NCBI RefSeq assembly: GCF_027359595.1
Contig: NZ_CP114783.1
Coordinates: 62,001-126,000 of the forward strand
Source: Prochlorococcus marinus str. MIT 0912
Lineage (GTDB): Bacteria; Cyanobacteriota; Cyanobacteriia; PCC-6307; Cyanobiaceae
DNA: 64,000 nt
Direction: 5' to 3'
Shown here: positions 9,403 through 18,523 of the stretch, in pieces
Numbering within the stretch: position 1 is the first letter of the stretch
Layout: the number at the start of each line of letters is the position of its first letter
Made by a program: the position numbers and the translations under genes
Notes under the pieces: generated by a model
What the model saw: the letters and a program-made list of their open reading frames with translations, nothing else
Told to the model about the DNA's origin: nothing
The model's database searches: none

Positions 9403-10788
9403 ATGAGTCTGTCGTTTTTAGGTTTGGAAGACCTATATAAAACTAATGCAATCCCAACATTAGTCCTTTCCTTAGGTTTGCTTGGAATTATAGGTATTCT
9501 TATAACCCTTGGTAGAAGATTGGATACTGCGATGAAGTTGGAAAGATTTGGTATCCCCATAGCCCTTTTAGTTGGAGCATTAGGTTTCTTAATTGGTCCT
9601 TATGGACCTTTTTCATTATTGCCAGAGAGGGTTCTGAATACTTGGATGCAATTACCAACACCACTGCTTACTTTGGTCTTTGCAACATTAATGCTAGGAA
9701 GACCTATTCCAAGAATTAGTGCTTTATGGAAACCAGTTGCTTCGCAGGCATTGCTTGGACTTTTACTAGGCTTCGGACAATATGTTGTTGGTGGGATAAT
9801 TGTTTTGTCATTTCTGCTTCCTTATTTAGGGGTAGATCCACTGATGGGATGCATTATTGAAATTGGTTTTGAAGGAGGACATGGAGCTGCGGCAATAATG
9901 GGGGATAGTTTTATGAAGTTAGGCTTCCCTGAGGGGTTAGATCTGGGATTCGCAATGGCAACTGTTGGTTTACTTGCTTCTACTTTGCTAGGGAGCGGTT
10001 TAGTTGTCCTAGGTAGATTTTTGGGATGGCTAGTACCAGCTGAACAAGAGATAACAAATGATTTAAATGACATTGAATTGGAATTTAAACCAATTGAACA
10101 ACTTAAGTTGCTTTTATATAATTTTGCTTTAGCAGGATTAGCTGTACTGGTTGGAATATTTTTACTCTATTGTTTAAGGCTATCTTCTACTTATTTGAGT
10201 GATATAAGTAAGCAGGTGATATTAGCTTTCCCAGTATTTCCACTGGCTTTGTTGGGTTCATTTTTTACAAGATTTTTATTAGAAAAAACTGGAAATACTA
10301 AATTAGTCTCATCACTTTTTCAACGTGAGATTGGCATACTTTCCACAGATTTACTAATAATTACCGCCATGGCCGGTTTGAATTTACCTTTATTGGTTAA
10401 CTACTGGATTCCAATAACGATTTTAGCTATTGGTGGATTGATTTGGAATCTTGCAGGGATGTTGATTTTTTCTAGATTATTTTTTAGAGAAGAATGGTTT
10501 GCAAGAGCAATAGCAGAGTTTGGAAATTCAACAGGAGTTGCAGCTAGTGGACTATTACTTTTGAGATTGGCTGATCCTAGAAATTCTACTAATACCTTAC
10601 CTGTATTTTCTATTAAGCAATTATTTCTTCAACCACTTCTTTCTGGAGGCCTAATTACTGTAATAGCACCTTTGTTTATTAGTAATTTTGGGCTTAAAGG
10701 ATGGACAGAATTTTGTGGATTAATTTCATTGTCTTTATGCTTAGTAGCAATATCCTTGCAGTCAAAATATACAAAAGTCTCAGCATAA
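9403..10788 (+). CDS. GltS-like sodium:glutamate symporter family carrier
   Basis: 461-residue inner-membrane protein with about ten to twelve hydrophobic segments. The motif GFEGGHGAAAIMGDSF matches the conserved GGHG(T/A)A reentrant loop of ESS-family sodium/glutamate symporters, and EFGNSTGVAASGLLLLRLADP is the matching second half, so the usual inverted-repeat architecture is present. Substrate is likely an anionic amino acid or related organic anion, but specificity cannot be read. It is monocistronic by spacing: 300 bases of upstream space and 70 bases before the next small gene. Confidence 0.82.
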   Translation: MSLSFLGLEDLYKTNAIPTLVLSLGLLGIIGILITLGRRLDTAMKLERFGIPIALLVGALGFLIGPYGPFSLLPERVLNTWMQLPTPLLTLVFATLMLGRPIPRISALWKPVASQALLGLLLGFGQYVVGGIIVLSFLLPYLGVDPLMGCIIEIGFEGGHGAAAIMGDSFMKLGFPEGLDLGFAMATVGLLASTLLGSGLVVLGRFLGWLVPAEQEITNDLNDIELEFKPIEQLKLLLYNFALAGLAVLVGIFLLYCLRLSSTYLSDISKQVILAFPVFPLALLGSFFTRFLLEKTGNTKLVSSLFQREIGILSTDLLIITAMAGLNLPLLVNYWIPITILAIGGLIWNLAGMLIFSRLFFREEWFARAIAEFGNSTGVAASGLLLLRLADPRNSTNTLPVFSIKQLFLQPLLSGGLITVIAPLFISNFGLKGWTEFCGLISLSLCLVAISLQSKYTKVSA

Positions 10789-10859
10789 AAATTAATAGAC
10801 TTTTTTAAAGTTATAATTTATATAAGTATTAGTTTTAATAAACGATTACCCTTCTTTAT

Positions 10860-11117
10860 ATGAACCGACAAATTTACAAAGAAATCCCCCCTCAAGAATT
10901 AAAAGAAAAATGGTTTAAAAGTCATCTACTTGGAAAAGAGGTTGAATTAAGAGAACTATATGAGTTGCCTCAGGATCAGTTGGATTTAGTCATGGCAGAG
11001 ACTGCAGAGTTTAGGAGTGATATAGGAAATAGAGATAGAAACTTAGGTAAATTTTGTACAGCTGGTTATTTTTTAGAGTTATCAAGAATCATTGATAAAA
11101 GAAGGAGTTCAGAATAG
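10860..11117 (+). CDS. Small conserved protein, function unknown
   Basis: 85 residues, charged and soluble, probably helical: LKEKWFKSHLLGKEVELREL, then LPQDQLDLVMAETAEF and CTAGYFLELSRIIDKRR. I do not recognise it. Composition and codon use are those of a real gene. It ends 9 bases before the convergent end of the GST-like gene. Confidence 0.6.
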   Translation: MNRQIYKEIPPQELKEKWFKSHLLGKEVELRELYELPQDQLDLVMAETAEFRSDIGNRDRNLGKFCTAGYFLELSRIIDKRRSSE

Positions 11118-11126
11118 TTCCCTACT

Positions 11127-11792
11127 TTATTGTCCAAAAATTAGAGGCTTATTTTGCTTTCTCCATGGTTCATTTTTCTTCATAACTAATGGATATTTTT
11201 CATGGGTAAAAAAATAACTTAACCAGTTACGTAAAAATTGGATTTCTTGGTTTTGATCAAACTTTTTTATGTCCGCTATTCTAAATTGCCTGACAAATGG
11301 CCAGATAGCCCAATCAGCTAAGGTCTCTTTTGCATCAACAAGAAATAGCGGTTTCCCTTTGCTTGAAAATTCTTTTAACCTGTTATTTAAAGATACAAGT
11401 ATTTTCATGCCCGCAGCACGATGAGTTTCTGATTCTTCAAGATTGAATCTAGATGCATATTTAAAACGATCCAAATGATATTTAAATACTTGATCATTTG
11501 TTTCTATAAGATTAAATATTTCTTTTAAGTTTTTATTATTACCAAATAATGCATGCATATTTGATCTTTCAATACTCCAGACCATAATGTCTAAACTCTC
11601 ATCAATTACTTTATTTAAACTAGTCTTTAATACGGGTACAGTTGCTTTTTTAGAAATTTGAATTAATTCATGAGGCTTGTTCTTTAGGTCGACTTCTCTT
11701 AACTCCACTACTTGATTTGTATTTATTAAAGCCCATCTAGCTCTAATTGCGTAAGGACATCGTCTAAAGCTATATAGAATATTGTGCTTCAT
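11127..11792 (-). CDS. Glutathione S-transferase-like protein
   Basis: 221 residues. The N-terminal thioredoxin-fold domain starts ILYSFRRCPYAIRARWAL, with a CPYA motif as in omega/beta-type GSTs and glutaredoxins. KATVPVLKT supplies the cis-proline that contacts the glutathione backbone and DESLDIMVW the gamma-Glu site. The C-terminal helical domain contains DWAIWPFVRQFR. The cysteine at the active position suggests thiol transfer or deglutathionylation rather than classic conjugation (family knowledge). Substrate unknown; convergent with the small gene before it. Confidence 0.85.
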   Translation of the reverse strand: MKHNILYSFRRCPYAIRARWALINTNQVVELREVDLKNKPHELIQISKKATVPVLKTSLNKVIDESLDIMVWSIERSNMHALFGNNKNLKEIFNLIETNDQVFKYHLDRFKYASRFNLEESETHRAAGMKILVSLNNRLKEFSSKGKPLFLVDAKETLADWAIWPFVRQFRIADIKKFDQNQEIQFLRNWLSYFFTHEKYPLVMKKNEPWRKQNKPLIFGQ

Positions 11793-11978
11793 AATTTTCC
11801 TGTTAAAATCATTTTGAACCCTATGCCTAGATATGATTTTTCAATCCTATAAGTCGTAAATAGAACATACCTTATAAGTATATCTTTTATGATTTTCTTT
11901 GGAAATTATATTTTACTATAAAAATATAATCCATTATTTTTATAATCCAAACCCTTCATTTATCAAGAAATTTAGATT

Positions 11979-12539
11979 ATGTCAGGATTTGTCTATTTAA
12001 TGAAAAATGGTGATTTATATAAACTTGGTTGTACCACTGATTTGACAAGTGAAGCTAGTAAAATGAAACCGGGTGAAATAATTTCTTCTTTCAAAACTAA
12101 TGATCCCAAATCTTTTGAGGTAAGGTTGTTAAGGCTATATAAGAAAAAAAGAATTCCGGATACGAACTATTTTCGTTTGTCTGAATCAGAAGTTAATAAC
12201 TGTAAGAAACATTTAGAAGGTAAAAGTAATTTTCCAAAAAGCTTAAATGACGAGTTAAGAATAGGATTAAATGGTTCTTTCTTTTTCGCATCTATAACTT
12301 TTCTGATTTCATTCCTTATTAACAAGTTGTTTATATTTAGTCTTTTTCTTTCAATAGTATTTGCCTCTCTCCCTATGTGGACACTTGCAATTCTTGGTAG
12401 TTTCGGAGGATACGACACCGATGATCTTACACTTTTTTCGACAGTCTCCAACAGGTTTAAAGGACTTTTGATAGCTATTTCTATGATCTCAATTGCATAT
12501 GTTTTATATACTTTTTCACGCTTTTCAATTGCTTTTTAA
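11979..12539 (+). CDS. Membrane protein with a degenerate GIY-YIG/T5orf172-like domain
   Basis: 186 residues. Residues 1-80 resemble the T5orf172/MUG113 branch of the GIY-YIG fold: GFVYLMKNGDLYKLGCTTDL, then MKPGEIISSFKTND, FEVRLLRLYKKKRIPDTNYF and LSESEVNNCK. The catalytic Arg normally a few residues after the YKLG strand is absent (LTSEASKM instead), so nuclease activity is doubtful. Residues about 92-185 form three or more membrane helices (FFFASITFLISFLINKLF, FSLFLSIVFASLPMWTLAIL, LLIAISMISIAYVLYTF). The fusion is odd for a DNA enzyme; a membrane-tethered binding domain is my inference. Confidence 0.7.
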   Translation: MSGFVYLMKNGDLYKLGCTTDLTSEASKMKPGEIISSFKTNDPKSFEVRLLRLYKKKRIPDTNYFRLSESEVNNCKKHLEGKSNFPKSLNDELRIGLNGSFFFASITFLISFLINKLFIFSLFLSIVFASLPMWTLAILGSFGGYDTDDLTLFSTVSNRFKGLLIAISMISIAYVLYTFSRFSIAF

Positions 12540-12643
12540 TCTAAATAATTATTTTTTATCTCTATACAATAATTTATAAATTATTGCTTGATTATCAAAT
12601 CATAGCTATAAAGATATTTAATAGGTAATGACCTTTAGCGAGT

Positions 12644-12898
12644 ATGAACATTTCTGACTATCTTCAATTTTTAGAACCGATACAAGAACAGCTTAATAAG
12701 GTTTACTCAATCGCTTCTTTGGCTCTTACAGTTTTGGTTTGTTTGTGGTTGTTTAATTTTATAGTAGGTCTAATACAAAGAACGTATTCAGTAGGAAAGG
12801 CTATAGGTGGTTTTTATAGGAATTATTTTCATAAGTATCTTCGTAAGGCATTTCTGGGAGTATTAAATACATTTAAGAAAACCACTAACCCTATTTAA
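12644..12898 (+). CDS. Small single-pass membrane protein, function unknown
   Basis: 84 residues. After an amphipathic N-terminus (YLQFLEPIQEQLNKVY) there is one membrane helix, SLALTVLVCLWLFNFIVGLI, followed by a basic, aromatic tail (RTYSVGKAIGGFYRNYFHKY) expected to stay cytoplasmic. No family recognised. It follows the GIY-YIG membrane protein on the same strand 105 bases on; a shared role is possible but unsupported. Confidence 0.6.
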   Translation: MNISDYLQFLEPIQEQLNKVYSIASLALTVLVCLWLFNFIVGLIQRTYSVGKAIGGFYRNYFHKYLRKAFLGVLNTFKKTTNPI

Positions 12899-12917
12899 CA
12901 AGAATATGCCTTTTCTT

Positions 12918-13631
12918 TTAAATGGTTGTTTCAAGTTGACAATTGAGTGCAAGTTCAAAAGGAACAGAACTATTTGGTAAATTAAGTAAATTTGAACAAA
13001 TACTTGCAATATCATTTGTCTGTATCATATCTTTTTTGGGAAAATGATTTATTTCTTTTGCCATGTCTGTATTTACCCAGCCTGGGCAAATAGCTGTAAC
13101 TCTAATACCTTTTTCCCATCCTTCATTTCTCATTGTTTGGCATAAGCTCATTAAAGCGAATTTACTCATTGAATAACTAGCTAAATTACCTTTTGATCGT
13201 TTTCCACTCATTGATACCAATACAATAATTCGTGGTTTATTACTAAGGCATAAATACTTCCAGGCATCTTTTGTTAATATCCATGGCCCCATCACATTAA
13301 CTTTCCATATATCTTCAATATCTTTAATTTCATTATCATTAAATAATAAATTTGTCCTTTTGAATATACCAGCGCAATGAATAATTGTATCAATACCTTT
13401 AAAAGTTTCGATGGTTTTCTCTACCCATTTCTTTGATGAATTTTGATCAGTTGCATCATAGGTGTGTACCAAAAAACTATTCGAAGTATTTAATTTTGGA
13501 TCTAAGGGTGTATTTAATAAGTCTTCTCTTTCTCTAACTCCTAAGCTTATTGAATGTCCTTCTTTAAGTAATTTTAATGCTATCGCTTTACCTATACCTC
13601 TAGTTGCTCCACTAATAAGTATTTTTCTCAT
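12918..13631 (-). CDS. Short-chain dehydrogenase/reductase, coupled to crtL
   Basis: 237-residue classical SDR. It has the cofactor motif GATRGIGKA, the strand motif HCAG, and the catalytic Ser-Tyr-Lys set as VSMSGKR...YSMSKFAL, then CPGWVNTDMA. The start ATG overlaps the stop TGA of crtL by four bases (ATGA), so it is translated by coupling and is downstream of crtL in one transcript. That position hints at a role in carotenoid or other isoprenoid chemistry, but the substrate cannot be told from sequence. Confidence 0.88.
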   Translation of the reverse strand: MRKILISGATRGIGKAIALKLLKEGHSISLGVREREDLLNTPLDPKLNTSNSFLVHTYDATDQNSSKKWVEKTIETFKGIDTIIHCAGIFKRTNLLFNDNEIKDIEDIWKVNVMGPWILTKDAWKYLCLSNKPRIIVLVSMSGKRSKGNLASYSMSKFALMSLCQTMRNEGWEKGIRVTAICPGWVNTDMAKEINHFPKKDMIQTNDIASICSNLLNLPNSSVPFELALNCQLETTI

Positions 13632-14914
13632 TTATTTTTAATTATTAATGCTTTCAATAATAAATTTAATTCTCTACCATGCATATTCATTAATCCTTGT
13701 TTGATAGTCCATGGTGATTTTCTAAACATCTTCCACATTGCCGATATCAGTTCTTTAAGACTAAGTGTATTTGTAAGGAATCCATACCATTGTTTATTCG
13801 GTAAACTAAAAAATTCTACAAAAAAACCTCTTAGTAACTTCTCTTCGAATCTCATCAACTTTTCTAACCCAAATTTATAAATAGCTTGTTTTCTTCTAAG
13901 TTCTGATGGCCATAATGTTTCCCAACCTTTCTTTGCCAATGAAGCTGACGATGCTTTTGGGTCTTTCATTGCTAATGAAAGCGCTTTAGCAACTTTAGGA
14001 GCTCTTCTTAAAAGGCTGCCAACCATGTATCCCGATGCGGGATGTACCATTCCAGCAGAACCGCCAAATCCAAGGACAGGCTGAGTTAGATCAGGGATAG
14101 GCATGTTCATTGGCAAATATGAACCATGCTCTTCATGCTCAAGACTTTTTATTTCTAAACCCCGAGTCTCTAATCTTTTTTCCAGTCTTCTTTTTAACTC
14201 ATTAAGAGAGACTGGAGGAAATAACCCTAAAGATGTTTCTTCTAAGAAAAACTTTCCATTACCCATATCCATAGCGTATAAAAACGTTGGAGCTTCTTTT
14301 CTCTCCTCTGGATCCAAGTGGTCACAACGATAATCCATTAGAACAAATTGGTCTTTGTCGACAGGAGGTGCGTTGAACTCTCCTACTATCCCGTAACAAG
14401 TTTGAACGGCTACTGGCCCTTGATTAGGAGACTTAATAAAAACAGGTTTATAGCCAGTAGCGTCAATTACCACTCGAGCATTAAGTTCATTTCCATTAGA
14501 TGTTTTGACTGTGCTAGTTAATTGATGCGTTTCTAAGTTGATTGCTGATCCTTTATGCCATTCTATTTCAGCCTTATTGCATTGCTCCAACCAATAAGCT
14601 TGTAATTTGTTTTTATCAAAAAGTCCATAATCTCTATTATGTTTCGTAACGGCATTCTTTTTAGAATTTGGATCCTTGTCTCCCTCACCAAAATAACTAA
14701 TGGTGTTCACCCATCTATGTTCAAGTAAATGACTTAGACCAAGCTCGTCAACCTCTTCACCCCAAATCCCATAAGTAAAGGGCCAAGGTTCGTCCGGCGA
14801 TTGCTCCGATAAGATTTCAACATTTAAATTTTCACTCGCTAATGCTGCCGCTATTGATAAAGCCCCTGGACCTGATCCGAGTACTAGAGCATCTTTTAAT
14901 GCACTAGTAGTCAT
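13628..14914 (-). CDS. crtL: Lycopene cyclase, CrtL type (probably beta)
   Basis: Closes the ends of lycopene to give beta-ionone rings of beta-carotene at the thylakoid membrane. 428 residues. The N-terminal dinucleotide fold is VLGSGPGALSIAAALA; family motifs are WPFTYGIWGEEVDELGL, FVLMDYRCDH, TFLYAMDMGNGKFFLEETSL, MPIPDLTQPVLGFGGSAGMVHPASGYM and WYGFLTNTLSL. It aligns by eye throughout with the cyanobacterial/plant-type CrtL of Synechococcus. Prochlorococcus carries a second, epsilon-type paralogue; the beta assignment is likely but not proven. The SDR gene overlaps its stop. The 293 bases upstream (14915-15207) contain nothing I can name. Confidence 0.92.
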   Translation of the reverse strand: MTTSALKDALVLGSGPGALSIAAALASENLNVEILSEQSPDEPWPFTYGIWGEEVDELGLSHLLEHRWVNTISYFGEGDKDPNSKKNAVTKHNRDYGLFDKNKLQAYWLEQCNKAEIEWHKGSAINLETHQLTSTVKTSNGNELNARVVIDATGYKPVFIKSPNQGPVAVQTCYGIVGEFNAPPVDKDQFVLMDYRCDHLDPEERKEAPTFLYAMDMGNGKFFLEETSLGLFPPVSLNELKRRLEKRLETRGLEIKSLEHEEHGSYLPMNMPIPDLTQPVLGFGGSAGMVHPASGYMVGSLLRRAPKVAKALSLAMKDPKASSASLAKKGWETLWPSELRRKQAIYKFGLEKLMRFEEKLLRGFFVEFFSLPNKQWYGFLTNTLSLKELISAMWKMFRKSPWTIKQGLMNMHGRELNLLLKALIIKNK

Positions 14915-15207
14915 GGTTGCCCTTGAGGAACATACATATTTCCTTTTAATTGGTTTAGAAAAATAGGATTTAATTTCTTAGAATAGAATTTAGTTATTTG
15001 ATTGCCTCTCTGGATTACCACTTTAAACACCTATGCCTATAGAATCAAGAATAGCTCGTGATGGCATTATCAATGAATTGTATTAATGTTTTTTATCAAC
15101 CTAATGATTTTATTTTGTTTTTAAGTATATCTGAAGTTTTTTTGATTGAAAATTGAAATAATAAACAATTTAATTCCAAAATCAATTAATAGTATAATTA
15201 AAAATTT

Positions 15208-16230
15208 ATGAATGAAAAATCAAATATCTCCAAAAAAGATAAACCTTTATCTATTTTTATAACTGGTGGTTCATCAGGTATTGGTTATCAAGCAGTCTTA
15301 AATTTAATTTCCCTTGGTCATAATATAATCTTACCTTGTAAAAATATATCTAGAGCCAATGAAGTATTGACTAATATACTTAATCAATCTTCAGTTGAAT
15401 TATCTAAGGAAGGTAAGATTGTTACTCCTATAATGGATCTTTCTGATTTGAAAAGCATTGATTCTCTTTGTGCTGAACTTAAGAATAGACGCGTGAATAT
15501 CGATATTTTAATTTTGAATGCCGGTCTTCAATATACAGGATCAAAAACACCTAGGATGTCAACTCAGGGCATTGAATTAACTTTTGCAGTCAATCATTTA
15601 TCACATTTTTATCTCACAGAAAAGATTTTACCTTTAATTGATAAGAACAATGATCCGAAAATAATTATTACTTCTTCAGAAGTTCATAATCCTAACAGTG
15701 GTGGAGGTAAAGTAGGAGCTAAGGCAAGCTTGGGAAACTTAAAAGGATTAGAATCTGGTGCAGGGTTTGAAATGATTGATGGAAATAAATTTAATGCTGA
15801 TAAAGCATATAAAGATAGTAAATTATGTAATATTCTTTTTGCTAGAAAGTTAAGTAATAATTTGATGAGCATGAAATTATCAATTCCAGTTATTGCATGG
15901 GCTCCAGGCTTGGTTATCTCTAGAGATAACCAAGGATTTTTTAGGTACAGCAGAAAATACAATCAATTAGGACAAAAGTTATTTGCTTTTTTAGCTCGAG
16001 ATGTTTTAAGAATAACAACATCAAATAAAAATGCAGGTTTACTTCTAAGCAATCTAGCTTGTTTATGTAAATATAGAAAACCTGGTTTCAATTATTATAG
16101 TAATAAAATTATTTCATCAGGCAAATTTATTTTTGAAGAAACGGAAATTAGTAATGATGCACAAAGAGGAGATTTATCAGATGATTTATGGGATCTATCT
16201 AAATCTCTAATAGATAAGATACTTAGATAA
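15208..16230 (+). CDS. SDR related to light-dependent protochlorophyllide reductase
   Basis: 340 residues. It has GGSSGIGYQA for NADPH, NAGLQ, and the active-site segment AYKDSKLCNILFA. The YKDSK-x-CN pattern (Tyr, Lys and a nearby Cys) is typical of light-dependent POR rather than general SDRs. The C-terminal half (WAPGLVISRDNQGFFRYS, FAFLARDVLRITT) differs from canonical LPOR, which has a YPGC-type segment there. It is therefore a paralogue whose substrate may be another tetrapyrrole or something else. Best call: POR-like oxidoreductase, not chlL-type. Stands opposite crtL. Confidence 0.75.
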   Translation: MNEKSNISKKDKPLSIFITGGSSGIGYQAVLNLISLGHNIILPCKNISRANEVLTNILNQSSVELSKEGKIVTPIMDLSDLKSIDSLCAELKNRRVNIDILILNAGLQYTGSKTPRMSTQGIELTFAVNHLSHFYLTEKILPLIDKNNDPKIIITSSEVHNPNSGGGKVGAKASLGNLKGLESGAGFEMIDGNKFNADKAYKDSKLCNILFARKLSNNLMSMKLSIPVIAWAPGLVISRDNQGFFRYSRKYNQLGQKLFAFLARDVLRITTSNKNAGLLLSNLACLCKYRKPGFNYYSNKIISSGKFIFEETEISNDAQRGDLSDDLWDLSKSLIDKILR

Positions 16231-16237
16231 ATATCTC

Positions 16238-17254
16238 TTATTTATTTACATGAATTGTTTGGGTTGGATATGCGAAGATAATATTTTCATTTTGGAACTT
16301 CTTCATTATTTCTAGATTAATTTCTTGTTGAGCTGACATTGCTTGAAGATAATCACTTGTAGGAATGTAATAAACAAGTTCAAAATCAAGACTGCTATTT
16401 GCAAATTCGATAAAATGACATCGGTCGAAGATTGCATTTTCAGTTTTATCAACGATATGTTTTATCATCATGGGTATGCTTTTTGTTTGTTCATATGTAG
16501 TTTCATAGACCACACCTAATTTATGAACAAGTCTTCTTCTCTTCATCTCAGCATAATTTGAGATTACTCCATTTGTGAGTCTGCTATTGCTCATTACTAT
16601 TGCTTCTCCGTTAATACTTCTTAGGCGTGTGGATCTGACACCCACGCTCTCAACTTTTGCCCAGATGCCATCAATATGAATAAATTGTCCACTTTGAAAT
16701 GGTTTGTCTAGGAGGATCGTTATGTATTCGAAGAACTCTTGAACTGGTTCTTTTAAAGCGAGTCCAGCTCCTATACCTCCTGCACTTAAAAGAGCCCAAA
16801 TGGCTGCCATTTGGACACCCATGTTTTGAAGATAAAAAATAACTCCCAGACTCCAAACAGATGCCCCAACCATTGGACTAAGTGAACGAATCATTTCACT
16901 GATAGATTTATCATCGATTTTGCTTGCCCATCTTTGTATTATTTTCAAAAATACTCTATTTACAAATCTGACAATATAAATAAGGCATAGGAACTTACTA
17001 ATACCAATTAATGTCTTATCTAATATTCCACCAATTAGTAAGACTTTCCATGCAACTATGAAACTTAAAATTAAACCTAAAGGTTTAATAGTCTCGATTA
17101 AAAGACTAGCTATGTAGTCATCAGTTTTGCTTTGTGTTGCTGAGGTTATTCTCCTTAATGCCTTTTTTAGGATTTTTGGGCTTACCAGGGAAATAATGCA
17201 ACCTATGCTAAAAGTAAGTAATGAAATAATTATGTTTTTATAAAAATCATCCAT
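16238..17254 (-). CDS. MscS-type small mechanosensitive channel
   Basis: 338 residues. Three or four N-terminal membrane helices precede the pore-lining helix with the Gly/Ala-rich packing segment WALLSAGGIGAGLALKEPVQEFF, followed by the beta domain (KPFQSGQFIHIDG, AKVESVGVRSTRLRS, VMSNSRLTNGVISN) and a cytoplasmic alpha/beta domain. This is the standard MscS layout; such channels release solutes on hypo-osmotic shock. Tail-to-tail with the POR-like gene (7 bases apart). Confidence 0.9.
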   Translation of the reverse strand: MDDFYKNIIISLLTFSIGCIISLVSPKILKKALRRITSATQSKTDDYIASLLIETIKPLGLILSFIVAWKVLLIGGILDKTLIGISKFLCLIYIVRFVNRVFLKIIQRWASKIDDKSISEMIRSLSPMVGASVWSLGVIFYLQNMGVQMAAIWALLSAGGIGAGLALKEPVQEFFEYITILLDKPFQSGQFIHIDGIWAKVESVGVRSTRLRSINGEAIVMSNSRLTNGVISNYAEMKRRRLVHKLGVVYETTYEQTKSIPMMIKHIVDKTENAIFDRCHFIEFANSSLDFELVYYIPTSDYLQAMSAQQEINLEIMKKFQNENIIFAYPTQTIHVNK

Positions 17255-17319
17255 GATTTCAGATTACTTTTCTTCAGATTGCCTGAAAAAAATGATTTGT
17301 CTAGATATTTTCTAATTAT

Positions 17320-17919
17320 TTAATTTGAAAATGATTTTTTTAAAATTTTACTAACCCCCCTAAATTCTTTTCTATCAGAGGTCTTACATAATTCACATAT
17401 AAGACTTTCAGTCGTAGATGCAACAGCACCAGATAATATAAGCCTTAAAAAAGCAGTATCATTATCTATTTCATTTCTACTTCCAATACCATCTCTTGGG
17501 ATGAGTATGTTTAAACCTTTTTGTAAAAGATCAATTGATGTCTGAAGAATACATATATGACTTTCAATTCCGCAAACTATTATATTTTTATAATTATATT
17601 CATTTATATAATTTATAAAGTTATTATTCTTACTACAACTAAATTCCATTTTTTCAAATCTAGGATATTCATTATTATCTATAATTGATTCTATAGTCCT
17701 CCCAAGTTTTAATGGATTTTGTTCCGTAATAGCAATGCGTACATTAAGTAAATTACAAGTATCGATAAGCTTTTTTATATTAAATATCAATAGTTGATTG
17801 TCTTTAATATTGTTTATAAGCTTTTGTTGAACATCTACTATAAGTAGTAATGTTTCATCCTCTTCTAATATTTGATTATTAGTTTTTGTGGTGGGATTAT
17901 TTTTTAAAAATTTCTCCAT
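17320..17919 (-). CDS. Isochorismatase-fold cysteine hydrolase (YcaC-like)
   Basis: 199 residues. The catalytic triad of the family is visible: D29 in LLIVDVQQKL, K90 in RFEKMEFSC and C123 in GIESHICILQT, followed by RDGIGSRNEIDND. The GIESHIC form and lack of a helical insert fit the YcaC-like branch rather than nicotinamidase, which needs extra metal ligands. Substrate unknown, probably a small amide or ester. The first 20 residues are Asn/Thr-rich and likely disordered. Confidence 0.88.
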   Translation of the reverse strand: MEKFLKNNPTTKTNNQILEEDETLLLIVDVQQKLINNIKDNQLLIFNIKKLIDTCNLLNVRIAITEQNPLKLGRTIESIIDNNEYPRFEKMEFSCSKNNNFINYINEYNYKNIIVCGIESHICILQTSIDLLQKGLNILIPRDGIGSRNEIDNDTAFLRLILSGAVASTTESLICELCKTSDRKEFRGVSKILKKSFSN

Positions 17920-18058
17920 TTCAGAATTTCTTTTATTTTAATTAAATATAAATCATTTAAATAATTTAGAGCTTTTTATAACTAAAATACGTTGAGTAAT
18001 CCAAACCCTGTTGCAAGCTGTTCTCATTACGCTAAACTATTGAGAAAACAAGCTTATA

Positions 18059-18517
18059 TTGGTTTCCCCCTCTTCTTATCGTACTCATCCTTCTCCTTTT
18101 GAATCTGGACTTCGTTCAGATGGTAAAAGAATGACCCCACAAAGGAAAAAGGTTCTTTCGTTATTTGAGGAGATTGGTTCAGGAATACATCTCAGTGCGG
18201 AGGAGGTGCATTCCAAATTGACAGCTTCTGGAGACAAAGTTTCTCTTGCGACAATTTATAGAACTTTGAGACTCTTGGTCAAGATGACTTTTCTTAATGA
18301 ACTTGATTTAAGTGAAGGAGGAAATAGATTTGAATTGCTTAGTCACGATCATCCAGATCATCATCATTTGATTTGTATTCGCTGTGGAAGAACAGAAGAG
18401 TTTGAAAATAATGAAGTTATTAATGCTGGCAAATCAGCAGCTAAAAATTTCGGATTTAAATTATTGGAGTCCTCGTTAAATGTAAGAGCACTATGTCCGA
18501 TTTGTCTTAACCAATAA
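18059..18517 (+). CDS. fur: Fur-family iron-responsive repressor
   Basis: 152 residues, TTG start. The winged-helix domain carries RMTPQRKKVLSLFEE, HLSAEEVHSKL and the recognition helix SLATIYRTLRLL. The dimer domain carries the metal-rich HDHPDHHHLICIRCGR and a C-terminal CPIC pair for a structural zinc. The long N-terminus and sequence order are closest to cyanobacterial FurA, so I call Fur rather than Zur or PerR. It would repress iron-uptake genes when iron-loaded. Upstream is a 139-base intergenic region, room for autoregulation, though I cannot identify a Fur box with confidence. Confidence 0.87.
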   Translation: MVSPSSYRTHPSPFESGLRSDGKRMTPQRKKVLSLFEEIGSGIHLSAEEVHSKLTASGDKVSLATIYRTLRLLVKMTFLNELDLSEGGNRFELLSHDHPDHHHLICIRCGRTEEFENNEVINAGKSAAKNFGFKLLESSLNVRALCPICLNQ

Positions 18518-18523
18518 ACTTTT

